Assembly (NCBI RefSeq): GCF_000715075.1
Contig: NC_134095.1
Coordinates: 12,776,222-12,840,221 of the forward strand
Direction: 5' to 3'
Origin: Nicotiana tabacum
Lineage: Eukaryota; Streptophyta; Magnoliopsida; Solanales; Solanaceae
Length of the DNA: 64,000 bases
The position numbers were made by a program, and so were the translations under genes. The notes below the pieces were generated by a model that saw nothing but the letters and a program-made list of their open reading frames with translations, ran no database searches and was not told the DNA's origin. Shown here piece after piece: positions 1 through 11,608 of the stretch. Positions within the stretch are counted from its first letter, which is position 1. Each line of letters opens with the position of its first letter.

Positions 1-1187
1 CAAGCGCTACACCTGAGGGAGATACCTCACCCTCCCCCCCCCCCGCACGAAAGCGTGACTGTCTCGCACGAGAGGGAAACCTCAGCATCTGCAGTAAGAG
101 AAGCACCACCGGCTGTGAAAAGGCTATTTATTAGAAGAGTGGTTGACAAACACCTTGAGCAACATACTCGACAAACCCATTCAAAGGGATATTGGAGGCA
201 CAATGCACGTAGAAACAGCAACTGTCGCCGATGAGCCAGAAACTCCACGCACAGGTCACGCACGCACAGTAACGCTTATACTGTCATTGATGCAGGTAAC
301 AATGCACTTGCAGCTATCTTAAAGAAAATGGAAGAAATGGAAAACGAGAACAAAATGCTCCATGATCAGATGAAGGAGCATCAGGAAAGGGTCGATAAAA
401 TACCGGGCACTCCGAAGTTGCTACCAAAATGTGACGTAGGCCGATTCGTCGAGCAACCATATAGTGAAAGGGCAACTCCCCACTCTATTCTAAAAGCCTT
501 CAAAATGCCGCCATAGTTGAAAATATATGATGGCACCACGGACCCGGAAGATCACATAATCCACTACGTCGCGGCAGTAAAAGGCAACGATTTGTCAAAA
601 GAATAGGTGTCATCGGTATTGTTGAAAAAGTTTGGAGAAACCCTGACAGGGGGAGCGCTGACGTGGTATTCCCAACTACCGGCACGGTCAATATCAACGT
701 TCGAAGAAATGGCAGATAAATTCGCCACCGCTCACGCGGAAGTGAAAAAGGCAGAAGCCAGGGTAAATGACATCGTCGCCGTTAGGAAGATGACAGGCGA
801 AGGACTTCGGGATTTCCTAGCCCGATTCAATAGGGTAAGAATGAGCCTACCGAACGTATCAGAAGGGATGACGATAGCAGCCTTCCAAAATGGGTTAAAT
901 AGAAACGGGTCGAAAGCAACCAAAAAACTGCTGCTAAGTAGACTCATGAAGTACCCTCCCACCACGTGGGAAGAAATCCATAATGCCTATTGTGCCGAAG
1001 TAAGGGCAAAGAGGATGACCTAAATGGTCTGATCCAACGGCTAACATCGGTCCAAACCAAAACAAGGAGAGATCGCCGTAACGATGGTCGAAGGAATCAA
1101 CTATCCCGTTTCAATCAAGAAAGGCATCAGCCCTACGTCCGGACATCCATCCCACCTCCTCCACGACAAGCAGACGTCACGCCTTGA
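1..1187 (+). pseudogene. Element A gag pseudogene (5' end outside window)
   Basis: The reading frame of the gag core is open from base 1 apart from a TGA at 232-234, so gag begins before the window. A coiled-coil-like stretch (MEEMENENKMLHDQM) starts at 328. The core follows with the retrotransposon gag signatures GGALTWYSQLP, DFLARFNRVR and AFQNGL. Stops occur near 514 and 604, and a frameshift near 1010 moves the basic tail (NDGRRNQLSRF) into another frame that ends at 1187. Gag would build the virus-like particle. An imperfect zinc knuckle follows at 1355-1396 (spacing C, GH, C), the form common in Tat elements. Confidence 0.8.
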
Positions 1188-1354
1188 CACATCGTGCCAC
1201 ACCGAAACGAAAGAGGTATGCCTCTACTATTATCTGCTATAACTTTTGCGTTTCTCTTTCAGAAATAGTGTATGCACTAGAAAAGCTCGGCACAAAGGTG
1301 CAGTAGCCGCAAAAGATGAAGTCAGATCCGAGCACCCGAAGATCGAATGTTCTT

Positions 1355-2075
1355 TGTGAATTCTACCAGGAAAGGGGACACAAGACCAAATACTGCATAG
1401 GTATGCGATAGGAAGTGGTAAGAATGCTAAACTAGGGACACCTGAAAGAATTGCTGAACGATCGAGGACGAGTTAACTTCGCTCGTGGATGTGATCAACC
1501 TCAAGGACCCCCAAAACCACCTTCACCAGCTCGTACCATACAAATGATCATTGGCGGCGGCGATGATACGGTAATCAGCCATGTGAAACTCACCACCACA
1601 CATAAGCTCAAGCGGATAGTCGCTTACAAACGGTGCGATGACCTCGAAGATAGTATCATCTTCGATAAGTCAGATACCAACAATTTGTCTTTCCCTCACT
1701 ATGATGTTTTGGTTATAACTTTACGTATCACAAATACCGATGTAAAAAGAATAATGGTGGATGACGGAAGCGACGTGTGTATTATTCACCCATGAGTCCT
1801 CATACAGATGAGACTCGAGGATAAGATAGTACCGCGCTACATAACACTAACGGGTTTTAATAATGTAGTGGAATGAACCTCTAGAGAGATAGTGATGCTT
1901 ATTCTGGCAGGAGGAGTCACTTTGGAAACGACATTTCACGTCATGAACCAGGAAAGAGCCTACAACGCTATCATAGGGCGTCCATGGATACACGCCATGC
2001 GAGCCATCCCGTCAAGTTTCTATCAAGTAATCAAATTTCCTACCCTATGGGGAATATTCAGCATCTGAGGCGAGC
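1355..2075 (+). pseudogene. Element A zinc knuckle and retropepsin-like protease remnant
   Basis: A knuckle-like motif reading CEFYQERGHKTKYC lies at 1355-1396. The frame 1451-1795 then holds the aspartic protease signature VDDGSDVCII, where D-D-G-S replaces the usual D-S/T-G-S form, as in many decayed Tat copies. Downstream, around 1940-2060, another frame reads YNAIIGRPWIHAM, the conserved C-terminal part of the same domain in plant gypsy elements. The two parts are separated by a stop after 1795. The protease would process the Gag-Pol polyprotein. Confidence 0.75.
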
Positions 2076-2357
2076 AACGCACCGCCCAAGAATGCTACCA
2101 AATCGCCCAATATTGCACACACACCCAACAACTAAAGGGGCAAGTGCGGAAGCATAGCAATCAGCCATATCGGGAACCAAACCCGACATACAAATAGAGG
2201 CTATCAAAGACCCAGATGTCGTAGAAGCCTGCAAGTCAACCGTAGAAGACCTCGACCCAGTTCAATTGGACAACACCGACAGCACAAAAAAACTTATATC
2301 GGACACAACCTCTCAGAACCAGGTAAGTTCCATGAGTTCTTAACTAACAATGCCAAT
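2076..2357 (+). other. Element A protease-RT linker, degraded
   Basis: This stretch joins the protease and reverse transcriptase parts of element A. It shows no intact frame and no domain I recognise. It probably encoded the acidic linker usually found here. Confidence 0.4.
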
Positions 2358-3230
2358 TTGTTTGCCTTTTCCCATTCAGATATGCCGGGAATCCCAAGGG
2401 GCATCGCAACACATAGGTTGAATGTCAACCCTCTTTACCCGCCAGTGCGGCAAATGAGGAGAAAGTTCAATGCCGCAATTAACGATGCAGTTAGCGAAAA
2501 AGTTGATAAGTTGCTCGTTAATGTTCCGTCCGAGAATCAAAGTATCCTCAGTGGGTCACCAATGTGGTCATGGTAAAAAACAAGAACGGGAGGTGGCGAA
2601 TGTGTGTCGACTTTACCGACATGAACAAAGAATGCCTAAAAGATTCCTTTCTGTTACCACATATCGACCAGCTCATCGATGCAACGGCGGGGCACGAACT
2701 ATTAAGCTTCTTAGACGTCTATTCTGGTTACAGCCAAATTCTAAAGGCATAAGAAGACCAAGGAAATACCACTTTCATCACTCACCAATGAACGTACTGC
2801 TACAGAGTCATGCCATTCGGAATCAAGAACGTAGGGGCGACGTATCAAAGGTTAGTCACTAAAATGTTCAAAGAACAACTCGGAAAGACTATGGAGGTCT
2901 ACATCGACGACATGCTAGTAAAGTCGAAAAGGAAGGAGGATCACATTAGTCATCTAAAGGAAACCTTCGAAATATTGAGGCGATACGGAATGAAACTGAA
3001 TCCCGATAAATGCGCCTTTGGCGTAACCTCAAGAAAGTTCCTTGGTTTTTTGGTGACGCAAAGGGGTATCGAGGTCAACCCGGATCAGATCAAGGCCATC
3101 GAAGGAATACCAGAGACATTAACCAGCAAAAAATAGGTACAGAAATTGACAAGACGAATAGTCGCCCTATCGAGGTTCATCTTACGATCATCAGACAGAT
3201 GCCATAAAATTTTCAATATACTAAGGAAGG
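2358..3230 (+). pseudogene. Element A reverse transcriptase pseudogene
   Basis: Successive short frames carry the RT blocks in order: NVNPLYPPVRQMRRKF (2400-2470), KNGRWRMCVDFTDMNK then LPHIDQLIDA and FLDVYSGYSQI (2564-2752), and MPFGIKNVGATYQRLV with the catalytic YIDDM (2810-3136). The fingers-to-palm path crosses at least three frames, with stops near 2574, 2750 and 3134. The F/YxDD-type active-site motif is kept as YIDD. The enzyme would copy element RNA into DNA. The breaks make it non-functional. Confidence 0.85.
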
Positions 3231-4150
3231 ATCACGGGCTATAGTGGAATTCAGAATGCGTTGACGCCTTAAGAAAACTGAAAGCGTACCTGTCCTCGTC
3301 GCCACTACTCATCAAGTTAGACCCGAGCGAATGCGTCCTGGTATACCTAGCAGTCTCTGAAGTCGCGGTAAGTGCAGTTTTGGTCCGCGAAATCAAAGAT
3401 ACGCAATCTCCAATTTATTATATCACATAACCTTAATTGATGCCAAAACAAGGTACCCCCACCTTGAGAAACTAGCTCTGGCATTAGTCGTAGCTTCACG
3501 AAAGCTTAGACTATATTTTCATTGTCACCCCATAAAGGTGGTGACGACCTTCCCCCCAAGGGCATCCTATACAAACCCGAACTATCGAGTAGGTTAGCCA
3601 AATGGGCTATAGAATTAAGCGAGCATGACATAACATATCAACCGCGAACTGCTATAAAGTTGCAAGTGCTCACCGATTTCAGCACGGAAGTATTGCCTGA
3701 AGTAGAGCAGGAGGTGATCCGCGCTTCCGCACATTCCGACCTCTGGGTCCTCTACACTAACGACGCATCTAATGCATCGGGATCGGGACTGGTACTCATC
3801 CTCAAAGTTCGGGTGAAGTAATTTGCAGTCCATATGGTGCCCCGAGATGACTAACAACGAGGCCGAGTATGAATATATGATTACAGGATTGAAATTAGCC
3901 CTCAAATATGGCGCTCGACGACTCGTCCTCCATTGCGACTCTCAACTCGTGGTGAACCAAGTCACTGGGACTTTCCAAATCAAAGAACAGAGACTACAAA
4001 AGTAACAGTCAGAAATTCACAAACTACTACCAGAATTCAACGAATGCCGCCTCGACCAGATACCTAGGGTGCAGAATATCGAAGTGGATGGTCTCGCCAA
4101 GCTAGCAGCAGCCACCAGAAATATCAACAAGGAAAATGTGGTCACCCTTA
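3231..4150 (+). pseudogene. Element A RNase H region, two domains, pseudogene
   Basis: The first, gypsy-type RNase H is only traceable in pieces (LVYLAVSEVAVSAVLVREI-like, 3330-3400). A second RNase HI-like domain follows. It carries the first acidic residue in SDLWVLYTNDASNASG (3740-3785), then NNEAEYEYMITGLKLAL and LHCDSQLVVNQVTG (3850-3970). Dual RNase H domains are typical of Tat and Athila elements. Stops near 3819 and 4003 interrupt it. Its job would be to degrade template RNA during reverse transcription. Confidence 0.75.
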
Positions 4151-4319
4151 TACATTTCTCAATAGACCAGGTCGAGGTACATTCTATAAACCTAACTTGG
4201 GACTAGCGCAACCGTATCATAACATATTTGCGGGAAGGGACGCTCCCACAAGATAAGAAAGAAGCCAAAAATCTCGAATACAAGCGGCTAGATACAGCCT
4301 CGTAAACTATGATCTTTAC

Positions 4320-5438
4320 AAAAGGACGTTCGGTGGCCCCCGGTCAAATGTCTTAGGCCAAATAAAACAAGGCTGGTACTAGAAGAAGTACACGAGGGGA
4401 ACTGCGGTGCCCATTCGGGAAACTGTGCCCTCGTCAGATGCCTCATCCGTGCAGGATACTACTGGCCTACCATGAAAAAAGAAACCATAGATTACATCAG
4501 GAAATGTGAACAGTGGCAAAAATACGCCCCTATGATATACCAAGCAAGAGAACTCCTACATTCCGTCCCTTCGCCATGGCCATTCATAAAGTGGGGGATG
4601 GATATTGTCGGACCCCTCCCAGCAGGATGAGGTAAGGTACGCTTCCTTTTTGGTTTTAAGTGACTATTTTTCTAATTGGGTGGAAGCAGGTGCATACATA
4701 CAAATACGTGAGAAAGAAGTTATTGCGTTCATATGAAAAAATATAACATGTCGCTTCAGCATTCCCAAATAAATCAGCTATGACAACGGACCTCAGTTCG
4801 TCGGAAAGAAGACAACCGAATTTTTTGAAAAATGGCACATCAAGCGAATACTCTCTACACCATACCATCCCGTCGGCAACGGCCAAGCCGAATCCTCTAA
4901 TAAAATGATATTGAATATATTGAAAAATAAGCTCGAGGACGCCAAGGGGCTATGGCCTGAATGCTGCCAGAAGTACTATGGGCATACCGCACCACGCCAA
5001 AAACTAGCTCAGGCGTGATGCCATATTCACTATTCTACTGGACTGACGCGGTTATACCCGTTGAAGTTGGAGAACCTAGCTTGAGATACTCCAACAAAAG
5101 AGGACTAAGTAACGACGAAAGTAGGCTACAAGACCTGGATGAAGTCGAAGAACGAAGAGATATGGCTCACGTAAGAATGGTAGCCCAAAAGCAACAAGCG
5201 GAAAGGTACTATAACAAGAAGGCCAAAGTATGACCACTCAAGGTCGGAGACTACGTTCTCAAGGCTAAAACACAAGCAGCGAAAGACCGTAATGAGGGAA
5301 AACTGGAAACAAACTGGGACAAGCCATACAAAATCACGGCAGCAACAAATAAATGAGCATTCCAGTTAGAGACAATGGAAGGAAAAATACTCCAAAACAT
5401 TAGGAACGTCGCCCATCTCAAATACTTCCACTTTTGAA
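4320..5438 (+). pseudogene. Element A integrase pseudogene
   Basis: A degraded N-terminal zinc region (YWPTMKKETIDYIRKC) lies near 4450-4510. The catalytic core follows: WGMDIVGPLP holds the first Asp (near 4590-4620), a D-N-G-P-Q-F block the second (near 4780), and NGQAESSNKM the Glu (near 4880). LPEVLWAYRTTPKTSSG and a charged C-terminal region (4961-5233) lead to a stop at 5436-5438. Frames change several times. No chromodomain is visible, which fits the Tat lineage. The enzyme would insert the element's DNA into chromosomes. Confidence 0.82.
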
Positions 5439-5736
5439 AAGAGGCGTCGCCTAAGTTGTACTTTTTTTCCCTCATCCGGGTTTTGTCCTAATTGGGTTTT
5501 CTCAATGAGGTTTTTAATGAGGCGGCAAGGGAGACGTCTCGAGGTTCGAGGTGTTGTTCATTACCCCGCCCGTCAACGTGATCTCCAGGACGAGTAATGA
5601 AGGGACTGGGCATAGATAGCCAAATCTCCATTATATGTACAAAGTCAACATGTATTTCCTACAGGAATATAATCAAATCTCCAATGTATGAATGAAACTA
5701 GCATCCATGATACTCCCAACAAATGAAATAGAGTGC

Positions 5737-6395
5737 CACTCTTACGACGGGATACTTCGTCGATGCCAGCTCGAAAGTAACATCCCAATGGCTAAGGCCA
5801 TCGACAAAAGTATAATTTCGACTTTACTCAAACTACAACGGGATACTGCTTCGACGTCAGCTCGAAAGTAACATCCCAATGGCTAAGGACATCGACAAAA
5901 GTGTAAGTTTGACTTCACTCAAACTGCGACGGAATACTACTTCGATGCCAGCTCGAAAGTAACATCCCAATGGCTAAGGCCATCGACAGAAGTATAAGTT
6001 CGACTTCACTCGAACTACGATGGGATACTACTACGATGCCAGCTCGAAAGTAACATCCCAATGGCTAAGGACATCGACAAAAGTATAAGTTTGACTTCAC
6101 TCGAACTACGACGGAATACTACTTCGACACCAGCTCGAAAGTAACATCCCAATGGCTAAGGCCATCGACAGAAGTATAAGTTCGACTTCACTCGAACTAT
6201 GATGGGATACTACTACAACGCCAGCTCGAAAGTAACATCCCAATGGCTAAGGCCATCAACAAAAGTATAAGTTCAACTTCACTCGAACTACGACGGGATA
6301 CTACTTTGACGCCAGCTCGAAAGTAACATCACAATGGCTAAGGCCATCGACAAAAGTATAAGTTCGACTTCACTCAAGCTACGACGGGATACTAC
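5737..6395. repeat. 91-bp tandem array in element A (seven copies left of insertion B)
   Basis: The anchor CCAGCTCGAAAGTAAC recurs at 5766, 5857 (one change), 5948, 6039, 6130, 6221 and 6312, an exact 91-bp step each time. Point differences between copies are common but I see no length change. The array lies between the end of integrase and the antisense gene. Tandem arrays in this 3' region are a known feature of Tat/Ogre elements and can seed satellite DNA. Confidence 0.9.
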
Positions 6396-7269
6396 TGTTG
6401 ATACCCAATTTTTACCTATATATTTCTATACAAAATACTTTCAAAATAGCATTATATGCATATATAAGCATGCCCCAAGAGTTTTGATATTTTTCCTAAT
6501 TCTTAAAGATTTTTAAAATCAATTTATTGTCTATTTTAGCAGTACAAAATCCATAATTATTCCCAAAATCATCAATTTTGGTGAATAATTTATTTTATTC
6601 CCATATTTATATCAAAATATAATTAAGGTAATTTTTGCATATTTTACAAATTTATTTGGCATTTTTAAAGCTAAATTGTATGTAATTGCAATTATAGCCT
6701 ATTTTATGATTTACAACATTTTATAATTATAAAATTACTTCCAGCATTTTTAATTTAATATTTGTATATTATTTATTAATTTAGTACCTTCAATTGGTTT
6801 CAGAAAAAACCTTTTACTATTTTTTATAAAATAAAATGGGAAAATGGCTATTTAAAATTTAGCCCCAATTACATTTCAATTACAGCCCAATTTGTATCCC
6901 AATTCCAACCCTAAATCCACCGGAATCCATGGTTGTTCTGACCATGGACGACCTATACTCACCTCCTACTACTCTCACGTGCTTGATACCTGAAGTTTCA
7001 AGGCCAGACTTCAAGGGTCTTTGCCCAGACCTTAGTCGATTCGAGGTTTTCAGCCATCTCCGACGTGTCTTAGCCTCCTGAGCCTGATTCCGACCTTATC
7101 GACCCCAGATCTGGTCTTGTTTCTTCCAAGCCTTTCTCATTTCTAGGGTTCTCAGAAACCCTAGCCTATTCGAGGTTCTTTTTCGTTTATTTGTTTAGAT
7201 CTGTGCTTGATCTGTGGCCATATTTGATGTTTTATGCGTTTTCCCCAAATTTCCTTTTCCAAATATTTT

Positions 7270-7590
7270 GATTTCAAACTAGGGTTTCTGAGTCTATTTG
7301 TAATGTTTTGTTCGATTTATCTGCTTATCATCTCTAAGTTCGACTAGTGTTGAAAACCTAATTTTTGGAGATTTGTTTGAGTTTCTGAGTTTATTTATTT
7401 GATTTACTTTGTTTCCACCAGATTCGTATTGAAAACCCTATTTTTTTGGGGTTTTATTTGAGATTCTGAGACTGTTTATTTGTTTCACTTGCTTATCGCC
7501 TCTAAACTCTACTGATTTCGAAAACCCTAGTTCTTTGGGGTCTGTTCGAGTTCTTGAGTTTGTTTGTGCAACTCGCCTGTTTGAAATCGC
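7270..7590. repeat. Degenerate tandem-like repeats in solo LTR B
   Basis: A unit containing GAAAACCCTA followed by a T/G run and a TTTGAG-TTCTGAGT phrase recurs at about 7353, 7431 and 7519, 78-88 bp apart. Copies are diverged. This lies in the T-rich left half of the LTR; no coding function is suggested. Confidence 0.5.
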
Positions 7591-9261
7591 TCCGTCTGAT
7601 TCCTTTACTTCAGTATCTCGTTTCCCTTATGTGATTCCTTTGTTCTGAGTTCCGACTATCTGTCAAACTCGACTGTGTTTTCAGAAAGGTTTTTTTACTT
7701 GATTCTTCGCATGCTTCTGATCTTTTCCTCTACTACTAAATCACTGAAACCTGACCTACGTGACTATCATGCTATGAATGCTTGCTCTATGCTATTACTG
7801 TATGTTGTTTCTTCTTGCCATAGCTTGGCCTCACATGTCTATTACTTGTGCACTTCATTTATATACTGAGTCCTTTTGTGATTTATTTTCAAAACTTTTC
7901 CTTATGAAATTCTGATTTTTTACTCGCCCGTTAAGGGTTAATTGATTCTCTCTCTCTTTGTTTGGCCTTGCCAGATCCTTTCCAAAATAAGTACACTCCT
8001 GTATTTAGACTTAATCCCTTACTATATGGTTTTACTGCTCCTTTTATGGTAAAAATCATTCTGCTTACAAATTGATCTTCTTTCCTTATATTAATCCTGT
8101 TAGTGTCCGTTTGAGTAGTAATCCCTTGATTAAAGGGGAATACCTGTGTTAATTGATTCTGACTGTGTTTATTTCCATGTTTATGTTGAAACCTTATTTG
8201 TCACCTTATTCTCTACTCGTTTTCAAAACTATAAATACTTGTACCTCTTCTCTTTCAAAAAACAAGTTCGAACACACGGCATAAGTCACCACTTCTTCTC
8301 TCAAATACACTTAGGTTTTTTATAAAAAAAGCATTCGAGTTTTCTCTGAACTCATAAGCTCTCTTCTCTGATTGTGTTTTGGCTGCAAGGATCCTGCTTT
8401 TCTTTGTGCTTACTTTTCTGCAACTGGTATGTCTCTTTTTGTTTAAATTCTGCCCCCTCTCTTATGTGTTTATGCTTCAGTCTTTTCTTTGTTTATTTAA
8501 CTGCTTTCTGCAAGCTTGTTATTCCTGCTCCTATATGAATCCCCATCCCTAAACCCTTTGTCTGCTGAGTTATGGTTCAGAAAACATGACAACCCTTGAC
8601 ATTGTTGTTCATGTATATGGACTGGACTCCCTGAGTCCTAAACTCTTTCAATTCCCATTCTTTTTCCCCCTTATATGTATTTTGAGCTTGAGACCTTGGT
8701 CTGGCAGTGTCCTAATCACTGCCCAGACCATAGTCTGACCTTCAATAGGTCTGTGCTCTTATTTGTTGGTTGAACAGGCTTGGTCAAGGGTGTGCCAGCC
8801 TACCTTGTGGCTAGGCATGACCACCAGCCTGCCATGGCATTCCCCAACCCCCTCTCTTGCACTTACACTCATTCTTAGAACCTAAGTTCTGCTCCTCTCT
8901 TGTGAGCCTTGCTTTGGGATCCATGAGCTCCCTCTGAACTTGGACACCTGAGGGCTGGCTCTTCCACACTGCACTGTAACTCTTTTTAATTAATATCCTG
9001 GGTGTAAGCACTGCCTGGAGTTCCTGAAACTCCTTGGATCTCTGAAACACCCTAGATAAGAGAAGGCTTTGGAAATCTTGATCTCGGAAGTGGTTCAATC
9101 TCATATTGTTAGACACTAAGTCTGAATTGGGCTGCTCGGACGTAGCTGTGATTTCTGATGTACTTTTAATTTCTGTCTTATTTTTATTGGCTTATAATAA
9201 TTTGTACAAACTCATGGGGGATTTAGTGAAAAAGGGATGGGGTTACTTTTATGCACAAAGG

Positions 9262-9525
9262 GTAGAAACCATGCCTATAGGATTTAATTTCTGGTCTGTG
9301 CAACTCTACACGTAGAAAGCATGTCTATAGGGATTAACTTCTAAACTTTCTGCAACTACGCATATAGATACCATGCTCATAGGGGTTTATATTTTCTGCA
9401 CATAATGATACCATTAGGCAAACTGTAGGATTAACAACAAAGTTGCATATAGATACCATGTTTGTAAGACTCTTGTTTAAAAGTGTTAAAATCAGTTAAC
9501 GTATAGAAAGCATGCCTATAGGAAC
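9262..9525. repeat. Irregular repeats around CATGCCTATAGG in solo LTR B
   Basis: Related strings of the form GTAGAAACCATGCCTATAGG occur near 9262, 9312, 9364, 9446 and 9502, with a partial copy near 9405. The core CCTATAGG is palindromic. Spacing is uneven (about 50-80 bp), so this is not a simple minisatellite. Confidence 0.55.
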
Positions 9526-10755
9526 TTCGAATCTGAACTGTCTCATTTGTGCAAAACGGCACCAACCGTTTAAATTAATATATACTTTGGTAAAACTGGC
9601 AGTCTTCTGCGATTTTCTAAACCTCGTAAGTTAACAAACATTTTCTAAACCAAACTGGCATTTTCTGAAACTCACTTTTTTCTGATAAGGTTCGTGAGTT
9701 GTTTTCAACTAGTCTGCATGTCTTCTGAAGCTCCTTTCTTTTCTTTTAAATCTTTTTCAAAATAGTACATTCTTTTTCTGAAACTCCTTTCACTCTGATA
9801 AAAAAACTGGTAACTCTTCATAACCAGTTCGCTTTTCAAAATCGTTAGTTCTATCCAACACATAGCTGAAAGTAGACTAGTCCTTAAGAACTGCATTCGA
9901 GCGAGCCTAATGCGGACTTCCTGTCTAAAAGTATGTGTTGAACCAATCCGCTTATCGCTTTAATTTTAAAGACTAAACCAGTACATGCAAGACATGCTAA
10001 ACTGTATGGCTTATCTGACTTAAGGAGGTTTACTTGAGCCTTACTTGCTTATTTGCTTCCCCTTTTACTTGCATTATGTGTTTTGATTGACGCCTAGTGT
10101 TTTGTCCTTTGAAAGCTCTCAAAAGGCCCCAAATCCCTTTCCCTTTAGGATTAGTAGTCCTAAATGCCTTCGGGACTGATAGGATTGGGACGGGTACTAG
10201 CATGCAATAAGTAACGAAACTTTCCGCGCTTTAATACCTTAACGGGGTGGGATGGGTAGAATATAGATATGATGACCGGTGTGCTAATATCACGTGCGAC
10301 CCCTCTTCTGAGGAGTGATTGCTGGATATTGCATTAATGTGATCCATATTATTTGTAAACCTAGGACCCCTCTCCCCTTTACTTGTTAATTTTTAAGTTT
10401 TCTTTTAAATTAATTTTCCAAACTCTCTACTCCTTCAACTCTTAAACTTATTTGCAAAACTATGTGAAAAATCCTTTTCTTTTCTACTTGTCTGCTTAAA
10501 GTCACAATTGTAGCATGGTCGGAAACCACACCAGTGGATCTTGAGGGGTGCCAAACACCTTTCCCTCGAGATAATTTCTAGCCCTTACCCAACCTCTGGT
10601 TATTCATCTCAATTCTTTCTTAAAGTGTCCTAATGCACTATAATCATTAGATGGCGACTCTTCAACTTCTAAACCCAATTCTCGAAAGGGAATAGAGTTG
10701 TCCTCCCAAATGTCGTATACCCGATTTCAACCCATAGAAAAAGGGGGAGTCGACA

Positions 10756-10836
10756 ACTACTTTGACGCCAGCTCGAAATTAACATCCCAATGGCTAAAGC
10801 CATCGACAAATATGAATTTGACATCACTCGAAGAAA
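10756..10836. repeat. Eighth copy of the 91-bp array of element A, right of insertion B
   Basis: CCAGCTCGAAATTAAC at 10768 stands the same 12 bp after the ACTAC target as in the intact copies on the left, so it is the direct continuation of the array interrupted by B. Similarity fades after about 10836. Confidence 0.85.
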
Positions 10837-11011
10837 AATCGGCTTAATAGTTCGACAAATACTTGGGATATCGTAAATATAACAAAGATTGCCACCGAAT
10901 CAACAAAACAATTTTTTAATTACAACAAAAAATTACTAACACCTATCTTTACAGTGGGCTCAGAGACGCCCTTACAAAAATCCTAAAGCAAAAGTAAGTA
11001 CGAACCAAAAA
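10837..11011 (+). other. Element A spacer between tandem array and antisense gene
   Basis: AT-rich sequence without a frame or repeat I can name. It should contain the convergent 3' ends of the pol transcript (plus) and the antisense gene (minus). Confidence 0.4.
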
Positions 11012-11608
11012 TTACACATCATCCACGATAACATACACATCTTCATACCAAGAGTCATAGGCAAGATGGTTCGCATCATCAGAGTTGATATCATCTCTGT
11101 CAGGCGTAAGCGGATCATATCCGCATGCCTCACGAGCTGCACGAGCTTTGGAACGCTTATCCTGAAGTTCTACTTCAGATGCCCTCCCGCCGGCCTGAAG
11201 AGCCTTGTACACATCAAGTTGGGCCTCAGCATGAACCCACAACTCATATAAACAACGAGGCACGATAGGATCGGCCGAAGCACGAGATGTAGAAGGTTGC
11301 GAGTGTCGACGCGTGTCCTCCGTTCTCAGTGATGCCACTTGTCCGGTCAATGCGGATAGCTCCGCTTCCAACTCCTTAACGCATCCCTCAAGCCCCGCTA
11401 CCTTAAGCGCGGACGCCTACTTCTCCTTGGTCAGCTCTGACCTACAGACACAGAGGGTATCTTCCAAAATCGCGGCTTCAAAAATAACAGTCGCCAGTTT
11501 ATCGACAATCACACTCAACTCACCCTTGAACTCATTAATATCCGCCGCCTTCATACCCAATTTGACAGTCAAACTGGCCATCTTTGCTTGTAAGTCGGTG
11601 TTCTCGGC
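11012..11608 (-). pseudogene. Antisense gene of element A, 3' part (coiled coil and acidic C-terminus)
   Basis: This is the downstream end of the minus-strand gene that starts at 30312, separated from it by element C. It is one frame apart from a single TAG at 11417-11419. The first part is a heptad-rich stretch (NTDLQAKMASLTVKLG, INEFKGELSVIVDKL). The second, after the stop, continues as coiled coil (VKELEAELSALTGQ) and ends in an acidic tail (DRDDINSDDANHL ... VIVDDV) with its stop at 11012. Function is unknown. The gene runs toward pol, tail to tail. Confidence 0.65.

Larger units (their letters stand above)
6396..10755 (+). mobile_element. Element B: 4.36-kb solo LTR of an Ogre/Tat-type retrotransposon
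   Basis: The insert begins TGTTGATACCC and ends GGGGAGTCGACA, i.e. TG...CA, and is flanked by a perfect 5-bp duplication ACTAC (6391-6395 and 10756-10760). It contains no gag or pol signature, so it is best read as a solo LTR left by recombination between two LTRs. Near its right end it shares the arrangement seen in element C LTRs: a phrase reading GGGTGCCAAACACC (near 10548), then TGGCGACTC (10652-10660) about 100 bp before the end. Unequal size compared with known non-autonomous elements leaves a complete LARD-type element as the alternative. Confidence 0.75.

Noticed and set aside
27..263. Minus-strand ORF at the left edge
   Set aside because: The plus-strand frame here is continuous with gag of element A; the antisense ORF is a shadow.
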